From NCBI GenBank assembly GCA_015179125.1, contig WHVA01000111.1, forward strand, positions 1 to 64,000: a stretch of DNA of 64,000 nt, written 5' to 3'. How positions within the stretch are numbered: position 1 is the first letter of the stretch; each line of letters begins with the position of its first letter. The stretch comes from Gautieria morchelliformis (Eukaryota; Basidiomycota; Agaricomycetes; Gomphales; Gomphaceae). The notes beneath the pieces were generated by a model, which saw only the letters and a program-made list of their open reading frames with translations, was not told the DNA's origin and ran no database searches. Below, piece by piece: positions 23,377 to 35,517 of the stretch. A program made the translations under genes and the position numbers.

Positions 23377-24693
23377 ATGTCTCGTGCGTCTCGCCATCCA
23401 GTTTATACCTTTTGACTACTAACATTATATAGAGTACGCTCCTCGTCTAATTGGTGCTCCCAACACCCTCGGTCAGTGCTTACGCGTTTACGAACTTCAA
23501 ATGTTCATCAATAAATAGACCACAGGGTGTACATCGAGCAAGGCAGCACGGTCCTCTCGCCTTTCCATGACATCCCTCTCTTTGCTGACCAAAACAATGG
23601 TATACTCAATATGATCGTCGAGGTGCCTCGCTGGACAAACGCAAAGATGGAGATCTCCAAAGAGGAACCTTTCAACCCTATCAGACAAGATGTGAAGCGA
23701 GGTAAATTGCGGTTCGTCCGCAACTGTTTCCCTCATCATGGGTACATCTGGAACTATGGAGCTTTCCCTCAGGTGCGTCACGAATTTAGACACTGGGCTT
23801 CCTGATAATTCCGACCCCGGTTCGGTGAACAGACATGGGAAGACCCGACTCAAACTCACGCAGAGACCAAGGCGAAGGGTGATAATGACCCATTGGACGT
23901 TTGTGAGATTGGAGAGCAAGTCGGTTTCGTTGGCCAAGTGAAACAGGTCAAAGTCCTTGGCATCATGGCCCTTCTAGATGAAGGAGAGACCGACTGGAAA
24001 GTTCTGGTCGTCGATGTCGGTGACCCCCTTGCGTCCAAACTCAATGACATTGAGGATGTTGAGAGGCACCTCCCTGGTTTGATCAGAGCTACGAACGAAT
24101 GGTTCCGGTGCGTTAGTCTGGCATGCCGCGCCTTTTCATCTTCTATATCTGACGATTCTTGAAGTATTTACAAGATACGTTAGTGCTGACCTCAGGTACA
24201 CTGCCCGTCTCTGTTGAACGCTGATATTTGGATAGCCGATGGAAAGCCTGAAAACGTGTTTGCCTTTTCTGGAGAGGCGAAAAATAAAAAATACGCCACG
24301 GAGATCATCCATGAGTGCCATGAGGCGTGGCGTCGTCTCATTATGGGGGAAAGTCCTGCGAAGACACCTTCTTATGATCTATCGATGTGCGTAATGGATG
24401 TCAGACCACGTGCTGGTCTCTGAACACATGACATTTACAGCTACAACTTGACCATCGATGGCTCCCCAGGCCACGTCAGGAAGAACGATCCAGCACATGC
24501 AGGCCTTCCGCTTGATTCCAGGAAACCACCTGTGCCTATCGATCCTTCCAGTGAGTCCGCATTTATGTCCTGTCAGCCACACTCATATAGACTATATGTG
24601 ACAGTTTCCAAGTGGCAAGTCTCCAGATTTAATTTTTACGGAAAAACATGCTCACTTTGGTGTAGGTTCTACATATCATCCGCACAGGTTTAA
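23377..24693 (+). CDS. IPP1: Inorganic pyrophosphatase
   Basis: Nine exons are inferred, totalling 888 nt (295 residues; yeast Ipp1 has 287). The protein begins [22 protein letters not shown] and carries the signature blocks of soluble family I pyrophosphatases: [33 protein letters not shown], the metal-binding [12 protein letters not shown], and LNDIEDVE...ATNEWFRIYKIPDGKPEN. It hydrolyses cytosolic PPi to phosphate and so pulls biosynthetic reactions forward. The exons are 23377-23383, 23433-23471, 23519-23772, 23833-24107, 24165-24178 (14 nt), 24236-24386, 24441-24550, 24605-24614 (10 nt) and 24666-24693. The last intron has a GC-AG boundary. The gene is convergent with POM152, 159 bp away. 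Confidence 0.95.
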
Positions 24694-24852
24694 GTCATTT
24701 GTGCTCTGCTCTTCCTTCGGGAAGAGTCTACGGTAGAATACACCCAATTTCGAAGTTATAGTTGTGAACTCGTGAATACTGAGCGATGCATGACTTGCCA
24801 ATTACTCGGAATGTCATTTTTGTGGTACAATGTACTACCCGTGCTACCTCCA

Positions 24853-27800
24853 TCAAGCTTGTTCTATTCCCTTCTCTGCTTGGATTGGCGGATACCGGCA
24901 ATACCGGTCTTGGATAAACGACACCGTCCAAGTACCTTCTGCGGCCGAGTATATAGAATAGTCTTTACTGTTGACGCCGGAAACCGTGTGCGTCTCCAAT
25001 ACCTTGGGTGTGTTTCCTCGTTTCACATTGCTGGCGAGCTCTGCACGTTGATACGTAAACGTAAATGGCGGCTCCCCAATGAGCTCGAAACGAATCTCGG
25101 CTTGGTCACCTGAAGAATGTGAACTGTGAGTAGGTACTGCTACTTAACGGTAGTGCACAACCCTACCTTCTCGGATATTCTGAATTAATTTCTTGCCGTG
25201 GGACACCTTGGCTGAGGGAATGTTATGGATCCTGAAACTCAGGTCCGACACCGTAGTTTGGCACATATCCTGTTCGTGGGCAATCGAAACTACGGAGAAC
25301 TCTCCAGCACGGTCTGCAACCCGTCGGAATGGCGAGGTTTGGACGTGCGCAGAAGTTAGTTTGCCGTCAAAACGGTACCTTCATTGTTTGGATTGATAAG
25401 GGGGACCATATATGCATAAAAGGTCATGAGACATACTTGACTTTCCATGGAGGAGTGCCTTCAAGTTGGAATTGTAGCGCTTCGCCTACACAATAATCCT
25501 CTCGCCTGTCAAATGGTACAATGACGGCGGTTTCGGCCACGTCTATCCACTGAGATTGGCGACTGGTGTCGAGCTCTGACTGTCGACACTTGGATCCATC
25601 TCGTATCGCATCAATAGTCACCAGATGTGGTCCAACAGTTCGGAAACTGTAGCTGGGGATGTCTAGTTTCCACTCATATAACCTGGTTTCAATTGTCTCT
25701 TGATAAGTTTCACTGGATGCGAGATTCTTGATGGAAATATCTAGAGTGAAGGGGGGGATTCCTTTGAGAACGATCGTCCCGTCCAACGGATAGTCGTCGC
25801 GTGGAGTAAGTTGGTCATTAAGACAGAATGAAATGCGATTCGACCGTTTGAAATACGCTGTCGGGCGAGGGTAGACTTCTTGTTCAAATTGGAGGCGCTC
25901 TGAGTGTGGAATAGCGCCAGCGTGTTTAGGGATGGGATACGAAGAGTCGCCAATTGCGTGAACTTCGTAGTAAAACCTACCCGGATTTGAGGTCTGCAAC
26001 TGGAAACGCGTCGAGGCTTGGATGCTACTGAAATTTGGCTGGTCGATGAGTTTGATGCCCCCTTGATCGGTGCCCTTGGCGACATTGTAAATTAATTGAA
26101 AGGGTGGGCTTCCTGTTTGAAATTAGAATACAGGCTTCAAATCGCTAAATGATACGGACCATTAAGGTCTAGATCCACGTGATCATCGGACCCTTCGCAC
26201 TAAGCTCCCATTAGTTAGATCAATGGTTATGATAATACCAATGGACGGACCACGCCTGGCAGAATGAAGGTGCCATTGAGAGCTATGTAGGTTATTTGCG
26301 TCGTATTAGCTATATGAGCCGTTGGCCTAGGTATCCACTCCACGAGGTACTTGTCCTCGTTAGTGATTACAGATCCCGGGCAGTAAGCATCGTTAACCTG
26401 TACAAAATCATCAGATGACGGCCAACTATGACGGCCTTATGCTCACTTCCAAGAGTTCGTACAAGCCAGCTTCAGACACAGAAAGGTGTTCATTTGCTGT
26501 TGTGAGAGTCACCCTTGTCACACCGGCTTGTAGATCGTCTGCTCTACGGTAATTAATTAACCAAGGCTGAAGGTATGATTCCTTCAGCATCCCTGATCGT
26601 ATGAGCGACGTGGCTATCACTTACCGCATCACCTGTGAGCCTAAGAGGTAGGAGAGCGCGGCTGCCTTGCAAGACGGAGATTTGCCGTTTTCCATTCTGG
26701 GCATAAAACTTGACCGTTGGCTGAAAAAACACGTAAGCATAATAGTTACGCGAATGATAGGGATTTACGGGGCTTACTTTGACTCGCTTCACATTGACTG
26801 AAATTCCAGGGACGGAGAGTTGGCGCTTGCAGCCGTATGCATCCTCCACACTCACTTCAAGACTGTCAACCATAGCAGTACGGAAAGGCACATTGCATCT
26901 CACCTAGATCGACAAGGAAAGTGCCACCTTCTTCGTCAATCACGGATGGGATCGGCAACCGTAAGGTCTCCCGGTGGTTCTTAAGTTCAGGTATAAACAC
27001 GTTCTTGGTAGCTTTGCGACCCAAGATCTGAATTTCCAGGTTCCATGGTGGTGTCCCCTGGTGTGGTTGGTTTAATCAATGTTTGGCAACATACGCAACC
27101 AGGGCATGCTGACCTTGAGCTCGACATCGACGTCAACCAAGCTCCCAGAGCAACTGTGCAGTACTCGCTTTCCGTCTGCCTGAGTCGATTTGACAAAGTC
27201 GGCGGCAGCAAGGGGGTGCACTACTTGGTCAATTGATGGACCTTCCAAGTTTACATTTTCATAGTTGGCATCGCTTAGGCGAAGGAATGTGTAAGTATAA
27301 CTGCCGCTTCTGCAAGTGGGCTTAGTAGGATGGCAGCGGTTTATTAGAGAAAGGATCAAACCTCTCAGGTTGTAGGGTGATCTCTCCGCGCGAACCATGA
27401 AATACTTTGCTGAGCTCACGTGTCGACTCGCCGTCTCGCTTCGTCTGGTAAAACACCTTGAATGGCGGCTTTCCCTGGAGAATGAGGGAGACCGACACGC
27501 CCGTGTCACCGGAGCTATCAAGCATGAAGTTGGCGTAAGAAATGAGCATAAAGTAGCAAACAGCTTACCACTCGTGAATGCGTTTCCATTCAATCTGGGC
27601 AATAGGCAGTGTCTGCTCGATGACGCGGCAGGTCTCTGGACTTAAGACATCTCCTGGACAGTATCTACCTCTAACGCCAGTGATAGAATATTCGCCAGGC
27701 GCTCTAGCCAACAAAGTCAACTCCCGCTTCCCCAAGGGGGTCTTGAAATTTTGCTGCCATGGCTTGAACTTTCTCTTGTCATCCGAAGGAGGTTGATATT

Positions 27801-29489
27801 TGATCGTAATATCCCATGGTCCGTCGTCAACGTCTGCATCGTTGGCCATCACTAAAAGCGGCGTCTCTTTTCCGATGAGAAGGCTTGCCGGTCGCCCCGG
27901 TCCACAAGACTTGAAGCTCATGGCACTTCGCCGGAGGACAGTGGCAGACAAACTGGCGTGCAGCCTTGCCGAAGATGGTAGCGACGATATTTCGAACGTG
28001 TTGCCAACACCATCCGTCAAGGCATCCAACGAATAGGTGTGGCGTCCAAGGACGTCCAGGTGTATGGTTAAAGGTATACGGAGCTCTTCAGCGGTTGAAC
28101 GTCCTCGGGTCTGAAAAAATGGTGTGAGCACTGTCTTCCGGAACCTTGCAGACCTATCTCACTCTATGGTGGCCCTCTATACCTTCCACGAGAAAATTTT
28201 CTCGACGACCAGCAACATCTCGATGCCACCTGAGTGCCAAAGGAGCAACACCATACATTTTCAGATCCAGAACTTCTGATGTTCCCGCACAACGTTTCCC
28301 ATCATCCGTTAGTCCGCCCGGCATGAACTCCACCTTTGGACAATATACCACTGTAACCTCTGTTGGACGGATTCTAACCTCGTTATTGGCCTGATCCAGC
28401 GCTCTTTCAAGACGGACTACACCCGGACGGGACACCTTGATATACTGTAGCATTTCAGTCTTCTCCAACCGATACTCCAAGTCCGGATCATTGCTTCCGG
28501 TCAACGCGCGCTGTCGGGATAAATCGTTGTAGTCATAGTAGTCGTCCTCAGCATCATCGCTTTCGTCAGGATCCGCTTGTTCAAGTGCTGTAAGTGTGTC
28601 CGACCGGATTTTCTCAATCTGCTTTAGATCTCGAGAAGAGAGGTTGACGTATGTCCGTGAGGAATCGTCGCCTAAAGAACGGAGGGAGTATGAGATATGA
28701 GTAGGATGTGTATTGTTAAACACGATAGGGATAAGAGCAACATGCTCGGGAGGTTCTAGACAGAAAGACTTTGCAAGTGGATTCATTTTAGCAGTGCTGG
28801 AAGCCGAGGTTGAATCATAAAAAGTAAACGTAAAGCAAACGGTAACTTGCCTAATGGGAGATAGTCGAACGGTGTGTTGCCCGAACAAATGACCGCCTTG
28901 ATTAATCACATCTTCCACATATACCGTCCTTTCTCTAGTAGATATTCCGACATCGGAGCTAGCTATGAATAGATGAGTCTCTAACGCAAACCCATTTCAG
29001 CTGACGACTCACTTCGCAGCCAATTCCATTGAGGTGTGAACTACCTTGCGATGAGCGTTTGGACCTTCATCCTGACCATAAATACAAATGACTACTCACG
29101 TCATAGGGCTTAAAAAGTGTAACATTAAACAAGCCGAACACGAATATTTGCATTAATCTGGCCTTCCAACTGAATGTTAAACGCGGTATCCGAAGCTCAG
29201 CCATTCCCAGTATGAAAAGTGCATCAAGAGCAACCCAAGTGAAGAGATATCTCCACCAGTACTCTGGATACCACCATCTCAGGAGAAAACAACGAGCTTT
29301 GACAGCCTAGAAATGGTAAATGTTGACGTAAAAATATCAGGGCGGAAACCACACCTGCAGCAAGGCCCCGAAGCTAAGCACGTAGAGCCTTTGGGCGGGA
29401 GCGGTGATGTATGTGAGGGGGATTCTAGGTTGAGGCGGTGGTCTCAAAGGTGCTGGCTTGGCCTCATCTGATTTGGTGGTAGATGCCAT
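24853..29489 (-). CDS. POM152: Nuclear pore membrane protein POM152
   Basis: A multi-exon gene of about 4.6 kb running from an ATG at 29489-29487 to a TGA at 24855-24853. The N-terminus (MASTTKSDEAKPAPLRPPPQ) is followed by hydrophobic segments (RLYVLSFGALL; YLFTWVALDALFILGM; LMQIFVFGLFNVTLF), matching the membrane-spanning N-terminal part of Pom152. The rest, in the pore lumen, is a series of Ig-like repeats with recurring PPF or PPW motifs (GIPPFTLDI, EGTPPWKVKY, GEPPFTFTY, GKPPFKVFY) and lone aromatic/Cys pairs. The end reads EGTWTVSFIQDRYCRYPP, as in the family. It forms part of the membrane ring that anchors the nuclear pore complex. Start codons of this gene and the isourate hydrolase are 144 bp apart in divergent orientation. 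Exon borders in the middle were not all resolved. Confidence 0.88.
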
Positions 29490-29633
29490 TGTGCGTGCCA
29501 GTGGCGCCTAGCCTGAGGTGCGCGTCGCGTTCTTTGCAGACATGGACCTATGTGGGCTGCAGCGAAAAGCTCTCCAGTGTAGGTGACGACACATGACTTG
29601 GAGAGTCTGTGCGCTTCAAGATTCACAGTCAGG

Positions 29634-30193
29634 ATGTCTTCATCGCCTTCACGTTCACCAATCACGAGTCACGGTGAAAGCTATTCTTTTTAATCATGCA
29701 GACGCACCCTGATCGGTCTGTATGTCGCGCGTAGTGTTGGACTCATCTCTAGGCAAGCCAGCAAAGGAAGTTCGGGTGGTCCTCCAAATAGGAGTCTCAG
29801 ATAAATCTGGGAACATCGAATTTCATGACTTAACGAGCGGGTGTGTTGACATTGACATATTCCAGTAATTAAATGATTCAACAGTTCGTTACGGCAGCTC
29901 AACAGACAATGATGGCCGATGTTCTAACCTCCTCGAACCAGGAAGCGTTGTGGCGGCTGGAATCTACAAGGTCATCTTCAAAACTCAAGAGTACTTTGAA
30001 GAGACCAAAAGGGACTGCTTTTACCCATTTGTCGAGGTATGTGCATGGCTTTCGTCCGAGTTCCTTGCCTAAATTATTGAGATGGATTCCGCTTTCCCTC
30101 TAGATTAGTTTTCATCTTTCAGAACCCAACGAGCACTACCATATACCCCTGCTAATCAGTCCCTACTCTTACACGACCTATCGTGGAAGTTGA
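29634..30193 (+). CDS. 5-hydroxyisourate hydrolase (transthyretin-like)
   Basis: Four exons (29634-29673, 29735-29840, 29898-30036, 30104-30193) give 124 residues. The start MSSSPSRSPITSHVLDSSLG carries the catalytic His in the HVLD box, the middle has DNDGRC, and the end is the diagnostic HYHIPLLISPYSYTTYRGS, with its final Tyr-Arg-Gly-Ser. The enzyme opens 5-hydroxyisourate to OHCU in urate breakdown to allantoin. No PTS1 is visible at the C-terminus, so it is probably cytosolic. A naive single-exon reading starting at 29722 would lose the catalytic His; the first exon restores it, and that decides the start. Confidence 0.93.
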
Positions 30194-30565
30194 ACACCAC
30201 CAGTCACCTGGGTGTATTTCTGAGCAAACTGTAACAATCGACGCTATACAATGCATTCCCTGTTACTACTATATCGACAAGAGCTGCAATATAGGTTCGC
30301 GCCGTATTTTTGAATGTGTTCGTCAACCTTGTGACAGATAGGTACCTTATCACAACCTGATTGGATTGTGTCCTGTGTATATTGGATTGCATGATACGAA
30401 AGCAACAACCTGGAGAGGGAACCTGGGACCCATCATAGTGACAGCCCGCAATCGAACGCACCGTGCAGTACTGCGGCGTCCGACGACATTTCGATTATGG
30501 TCTCGAGCTCAATTATGTGGGGTCACGATACAACTCGGGTCTTGTTCACCGATTACCGAAAAGCT
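30194..30565. other. Convergent intergenic region
   Basis: Lies between the 3' ends of the isourate hydrolase and UBC12 genes. No gene, tRNA or repeat is recognised. Confidence 0.4.
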
Positions 30566-31352
30566 CTAACGTGGTAACACGCTGTCGTATTCCACACCTT
30601 TAATCATACCACCTCGCAGTGAATTCTTCACATTATGTGCAAACGTTTCGCGATTCCTCCGTAGGTCCTCTGCCGCCTCTGAAAGCCACATAATCAGTAT
30701 AGAAAATCGAAATCAAAAGTACGAGTCAAACCTTTGTTCAGTGGATCATCTGCATTGGGTTCGAGGAACAGATACTGCAACCCGACCATGACAGAATTCA
30801 AATTAAGTACAGGCTTCCAGTCCTCTCGAAGAATGTTCAGACAGACATTCCCTTCCAAGTCCACATTCGGGTGGTATATCTAGCTGAAAGTCAGCAACAA
30901 CGTGAACGGGAGACTTGATGGGGAGAAAGGCACCTTCGGAATGCACTTCACCTTTGGCGGTTCATGGGGATAGTTGGTATTGATGACAAAAGAGAACTGG
31001 AAAGCGCCACCCCTGTACATGCCTTTTGACCAATTAACCACAGCTCTGTATATAAAAGACTCTTTCCAAACCTTCATCAGGTGTGATTGTGAGTTCAAAG
31101 TTGAGAAGGTTGGCGGCGTCTGCATGATAAAGCTTCATCGTCGATGGGAGATCCAGCTCGGTAAGATCTAGGAACTCGGTATAAACAGACATATAAACAT
31201 AAGACTTGGTACAAACCTTTCTGTACCCGGATTTGCGCTGCACTCGTCTTTGGTTTCTTCTTCGCCGCAGCCTCCTCGTTTTTCTTCATGCTCCAAATCT
31301 GCAGGCAAATGAGAATTATGCAAGGTGAGGGGGTTCATATCACCTTTATCAT
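30566..31352 (-). CDS. UBC12: NEDD8-conjugating enzyme UBC12
   Basis: Six exons (on the minus strand 31352-31344, 31298-31217, 31167-31072, 31022-30934, 30879-30732, 30678-30566) give 178 residues. The start MIKIWSMKK matches the N-terminal peptide by which Ubc12 doc into the NEDD8 E1; the first coding exon is only 9 nt. The UBC fold follows with [28 protein letters not shown] (the active-site Cys is in NVCLNIL), [13 protein letters not shown] and [17 protein letters not shown]. It transfers NEDD8/Rub1 from the E1 to cullins, activating SCF-type ubiquitin ligases. The C-terminus [16 protein letters not shown] resembles other fungal Ubc12 proteins. Confidence 0.95.
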
Positions 31353-32080
31353 GTTGGTTCGTGAGACAACTTGGTGGTTGTGGTAGAGTAGCGGATACTT
31401 GGAGGCTATTTCTAATACGTATCTATTGCCTGCGGGTATTCGTGAGGCAGCACCTCGGCATATGCCGAGCCGGAAGTCGGTAATACATATACTTATAGAG
31501 TAATTTTGCTGCCAATCCTGTACTCAGATATTATTAGCTCTCGAGTCCCGAGATTCGGCTGAGACTCTCGCAACTCTCGCAGCGCGTCCACAACTTAAAG
31601 CTTAAAGCTTAAACCCCTCACCTCAGACAATAAATTTTCTCATGATAATAAATGGATATGACTATTAAATAATCGCCTTGCCATAGTACAACTGCACGTC
31701 CAGCCCTCCCAAATATCCTGACTATCCGCCACCCCTGAACGTCACATTTTGTGCCACTGTATTCGGGCCTCAAGTTAGGCAGAGGAAACGGGAAATACAT
31801 GGGCAACTTTATGTATCAAATTGTGTGTTTTACAACGCTATGAACCACACTCAATCCATACATAATTGTTGCCTGATCTGTGCCACAGCAGGCAGCCCCA
31901 GCGTGGTGCATCGCAGAGGAATGCGTGTACGAGTTCGGACGGTGGCTAGCAGTTTGAGAAGGATGGCGAACCCGTCGAGCGACGAGCAGGCAGGCTGACT
32001 TACAAATGATATAGCCGAGGATTTGTTCAGGCACGGATCTCCCAGTAGCCAATATATATTGACACTTAGTTCGGAACGTC
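31353..32080. promoter_or_regulatory. Divergent promoter region, UBC12 and 2OG oxygenase
   Basis: A 728-bp stretch between two divergent start codons. It contains a short AAGCTTAAAGCTTAAA repeat at about 31597-31612. An open minus-strand frame at 31816-32289 reads antisense into the oxygenase exon and is not considered a gene. Confidence 0.4.
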
Positions 32081-33534
32081 ATGTCCTCATTCGCAACACT
32101 TCCAGTCGTCGACCTAGATATCTTCCTGTTCTCTCGTTCTTCGGATGAACAGAGTCGTGAGTGCAAAAAGGTGCAGAGTCTCGAAGGAGGCGTGATGATA
32201 CTGAATGGTATAGCTTTGTAGGCAGCCAATGCGTTAATCACATACGGTGCCCTTATCTTACACGACTCGCGCGTCGAGGAACACGCCAACGTGCAGTTTC
32301 TTGATCTCCTTGAGGATTATTTCTCCCAACCAACAGAGTTACTCAAGCGGGATGAACGGCCAGAACTGGCCTATCAGCTCGGTGTCACACTAGAGAACAC
32401 GGAGAAGCCTGTGTGCGCTATTCACGAGCCATGTCTCGATGTAATCAGACGCTTGGAGCCTTCTGAGAGGCCTCTTGATATATCAGCGCATGCCCCCGAT
32501 CCTAAATGCCGGTTCTTTTGGCGAATGTCTTCTCCACCACCGTATAGATCCGCTTTCCCTGGGATAGACGCACCCAATATTATTCCTGCCGCAAAGCCAT
32601 TCAACAATGACTGGGAACCCACATTGGAGAGGTGGGGTACCTGTATGAAGCGAGCTGTGGAAGATCTTGCTCAAATGACGGCGCTTGGTTTGGGCTTGGA
32701 CCGTGCTGCCTTTACCGAAGCTGGGAGATATGGGTGAGATACAATGACATTGACATAGTTATGTTAATGTTACCTGCTTTTAGCCCCCATCTTCTTGCTC
32801 CAACAGCATCTGACCTTCAAAAGTATGGGACGAAGGACACCATACTTGCTGGGTTTCATACGGATCTCAACTTTCTCACCATCCATGGTCGCTCACGTTA
32901 TCCTGGTCTTAATATCTGGGCGAGAAATACGGGAAAACGCATTCCTGTTGTGTTTCCCAAGGATGGCAACTTTCTTCTTGTACAGGTATGTTGATTTATC
33001 ATGCAGACTGACGCAGAGGCTCTCGAGATGGGGCATCTATTTCCAATGGAAGCCTGAAGACCTTGCCATATTTATATACGCCTTATGTTTTCAGGCAGGA
33101 AAGCAACTGGAGCACATGACCGGTGGATTGATCAAAGCAGGATATCATGAGGTCGTTGTCAACGATGCAACACTTGCTGTACGCGAGCGACTTTTTTGTT
33201 TTGTCTCACTCTTTTTAACCGGCATGCAGGCCATGTCGTCGCGGGCTGCTACACATCCAACAAGGCCACAAATTCGTATTTCCTCAACGTTTTTCTGGCA
33301 CCTTTCCTCGGATTATGATCTCGCGGCTATTCCCAAGCTCGCAGAGCTCGCCGCAAGCTACAAAGGCGCTTCCGAGAGCCAGCTTGACGACGCCAAACCC
33401 ACTGTATATGAGAATATGAAAGTCTGGCAACAGGTCCAGAAGTAGGTTATATTTCTGACCATGTGTAGCGTTACTGGTTAACTAATCATCTCGTCTCTCA
33501 TAGCGAATTAAGACATATCGCATTGATGGCATGA
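32081..33534 (+). CDS. 2-oxoglutarate/Fe(II) oxygenase, isopenicillin N synthase-like
   Basis: Six exons (32081-32170, 32222-32733, 32784-32985, 33095-33178, 33230-33441, 33504-33534) join in frame to 376 residues. The N-terminal DIOX_N region has LPVVDLDIF and ALITYGALILHD. The iron-binding HxD is in GFHTDLNFLTIHG. The distal His of the facial triad should be in QLEHMTGG, and an Arg-containing strand (RPQIRISSTFFWHLSSDYDL) supplies the 2OG contact. This is the fold of clavaminate/isopenicillin-synthase-like enzymes that hydroxylate or desaturate small molecules. The substrate is unknown and no biosynthetic cluster surrounds it. Intron 3 is long for this locus (109 nt). Confidence 0.85.
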
Positions 33535-34047
33535 ACCAAGCGTGGCGTCACCACACAGAAGTATGCTTATGTATCCCGTTTATCAGGCAGCTCTGACATC
33601 ATCCCCGCTTGCTTATATAGTATGATTTATTACACCCATGACTGACGTGTATGAACTGAGGCATCTGATTGACCATATTACCTGACTGCTTTCTCTCGCT
33701 TTGTTTTGATGCTTGAAAGCGATGCTGCCAAGTAGCAATGCAAGGTCGATGTGGGATGAATGTGAGCCCGATACACTGAAAGCGGACCGATGAGCTATAA
33801 TGGCCGACAGCGCGACTACTGTTATGCCTTAATAGATTAAAGGTCTGGCCCATGTGTGTATCAATCGTGTCCGGTGGCATAAAGCGTGCCAGAGGTACGG
33901 GGGGTATCTATCGTTAAGGCAAGCTGGCCAGTTTGCGGCTCTGATGATTTTGAAAACAAGAATGGCATGGTCTCAACCCACACGAATGAATTGTAGACGT
34001 TTGGCCAATTTTTTACCACCATTAATGCAGAATACAGTACGATTGAG
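33535..34047. other. Convergent intergenic region
   Basis: Lies between the 3' ends of the oxygenase and RRP1 genes. No gene or repeat is recognised. Confidence 0.4.
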
Positions 34048-35267
34048 TTAACTGGCATCCATGTCGAGACTTCCGGCCTCCTCCATACCGTCTTTCCACA
34101 TCGCATACAGTTTCTTACGATTAACGTCCCTCGTCTCCTCCCTACTTGCGACCTCAAATATCTGCTGGTATATCAGGCTGCGAAGTTCAAGAGGTGTAAT
34201 CGCTGTCTGACTATCGTCGCCACGGGAATTGTGAACAAGATGTCGAAAGGGTGGGTCTGTTAACCGACTTCGTTTCCGCGCGGGTTCTGAGCGATCAACT
34301 GGAGATTCTGTCGATGATGTTGAAGCCGAAGACAGCTCCGATATGAGAGGGTCGAATAAAGATGTTTGAATTCGCGTATAGGTAACGTTTGAGTTTGTGC
34401 GTGCAGCCAAGTTTAGGAATGGCGACAACATCGTGCAAAGGGGAACAGCTGAAGCCTCCTTCTCCATATATCAATTAATTACCTGCCAGACAATTCATGA
34501 TAAAGAACGTACCGAGGGAAGACTGCTGACTTTGTCCAATTCCTCGAGATAGATGTCTGCTAAATGATACGCTAGACTGCTTGGCACACGGGTGTCTTCA
34601 GGGCTTTGGGACTAGTTAGTATACAGGAACGTGGGTGATGTCGAGCAACCCACCACAAGGGTCCTCCGAGTGTAGATAGTATAGCGTTGTAATCTGCGCA
34701 TGCGTTCGCTTCCCAATCGACGCGAATTAGGAGTCGGAATGCCGCATTTGTAAACTTTCGGATGAGCATGTAATACTTGTCTAATCTACCTCTGGTGTCA
34801 GCAGGAAAAAATATAGGTCTGAGCTCCCGCTATAACCTTAGTCGATCGATCCCATTCCATTCTCTAACTGTAGCTTCCCAGAATGCTCTGAGAAATGATA
34901 GCGATGCAGGCGTTGTAGAAATGGTGAGGACAAGTTCTGCCAACTCGGAAGACAAAGCTTGCTGCACGAGTGGCTTGTCAGACATCCAATAACCTGAGTA
35001 GGTTTGCCAGATGAGCTCAGAATTTGACACTTCCGAACGGCATACAATAAAATAGACCCTTCCATAGTTTGGTAAGCTCAGAATTTGGTAGGGGTTCCTG
35101 TGAATGATTGGACAAGAAAACAGATAGCTGTTTGAACGCTTTGTCTCTAATTTTCTTGTCTTGCACCAGTGTTTTCTTTAGCCCACATATGACAACACAC
35201 TAGTAAGACATTCACCCGAGGATGCCAAGTATTTTCCAAGTGGAGGGGCATCAGGAAGGAATTCCAT
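34048..35267 (-). CDS. RRP1: Ribosomal RNA processing protein 1 (Nop52 family)
   Basis: Starts at 35267 with MEFLPDAPPLGKYLASS and then, after an intron of 56 nt, DKKIRDKAFKQLSVFLS. Further conserved blocks are LWKGLFYCYWMSDKPLVQQ, ELAELVLTI, FLRAFWEATVREWNGIDRLR and KYYMLIRKFTNAAFRLLIR, all in the order of Rrp1/Nop52. The protein is a nucleolar factor for processing pre-rRNA in the 60S pathway. The C-terminal exon, ending DMDAS at 34050, is Ser-rich and has a basic patch RKRSRL. About five exons are present, and not every border was resolved. The start codon is 250 bp from that of the divergent CutC gene. Confidence 0.88.
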
Positions 35268-35517
35268 CCCTGCTGGTGCTGAGAGGTGGAGAAGTGGGGC
35301 GGAGATTTAAAATAAATCGCCGAATTCCGATAGCACTGCTAGTGATTGGTCTGCGCCACTTCCTTGGGACCATCACGTCTCGTTGTATGTATTCAAGCTC
35401 AAGCTAAAAGTAATTCTGAATATAAGGGAGATCGACGAAGATGCATACTTACGCATCATTTACATTAGTAAACGTTAGGCTTATTGCACTCTTTTCTCTA
35501 GACGGGTGAAATATCAC

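Noticed and set aside
29722..29840. Isourate hydrolase starting at ATG 29722
   Set aside because: That start would lose the catalytic His of the HVLD box. A short upstream exon at 29634-29673 with good splice sites restores it.
31816..32289. Minus-strand open frame of 157 codons
   Set aside because: It is antisense to the first exons of the 2OG oxygenase and has no recognisable domain.
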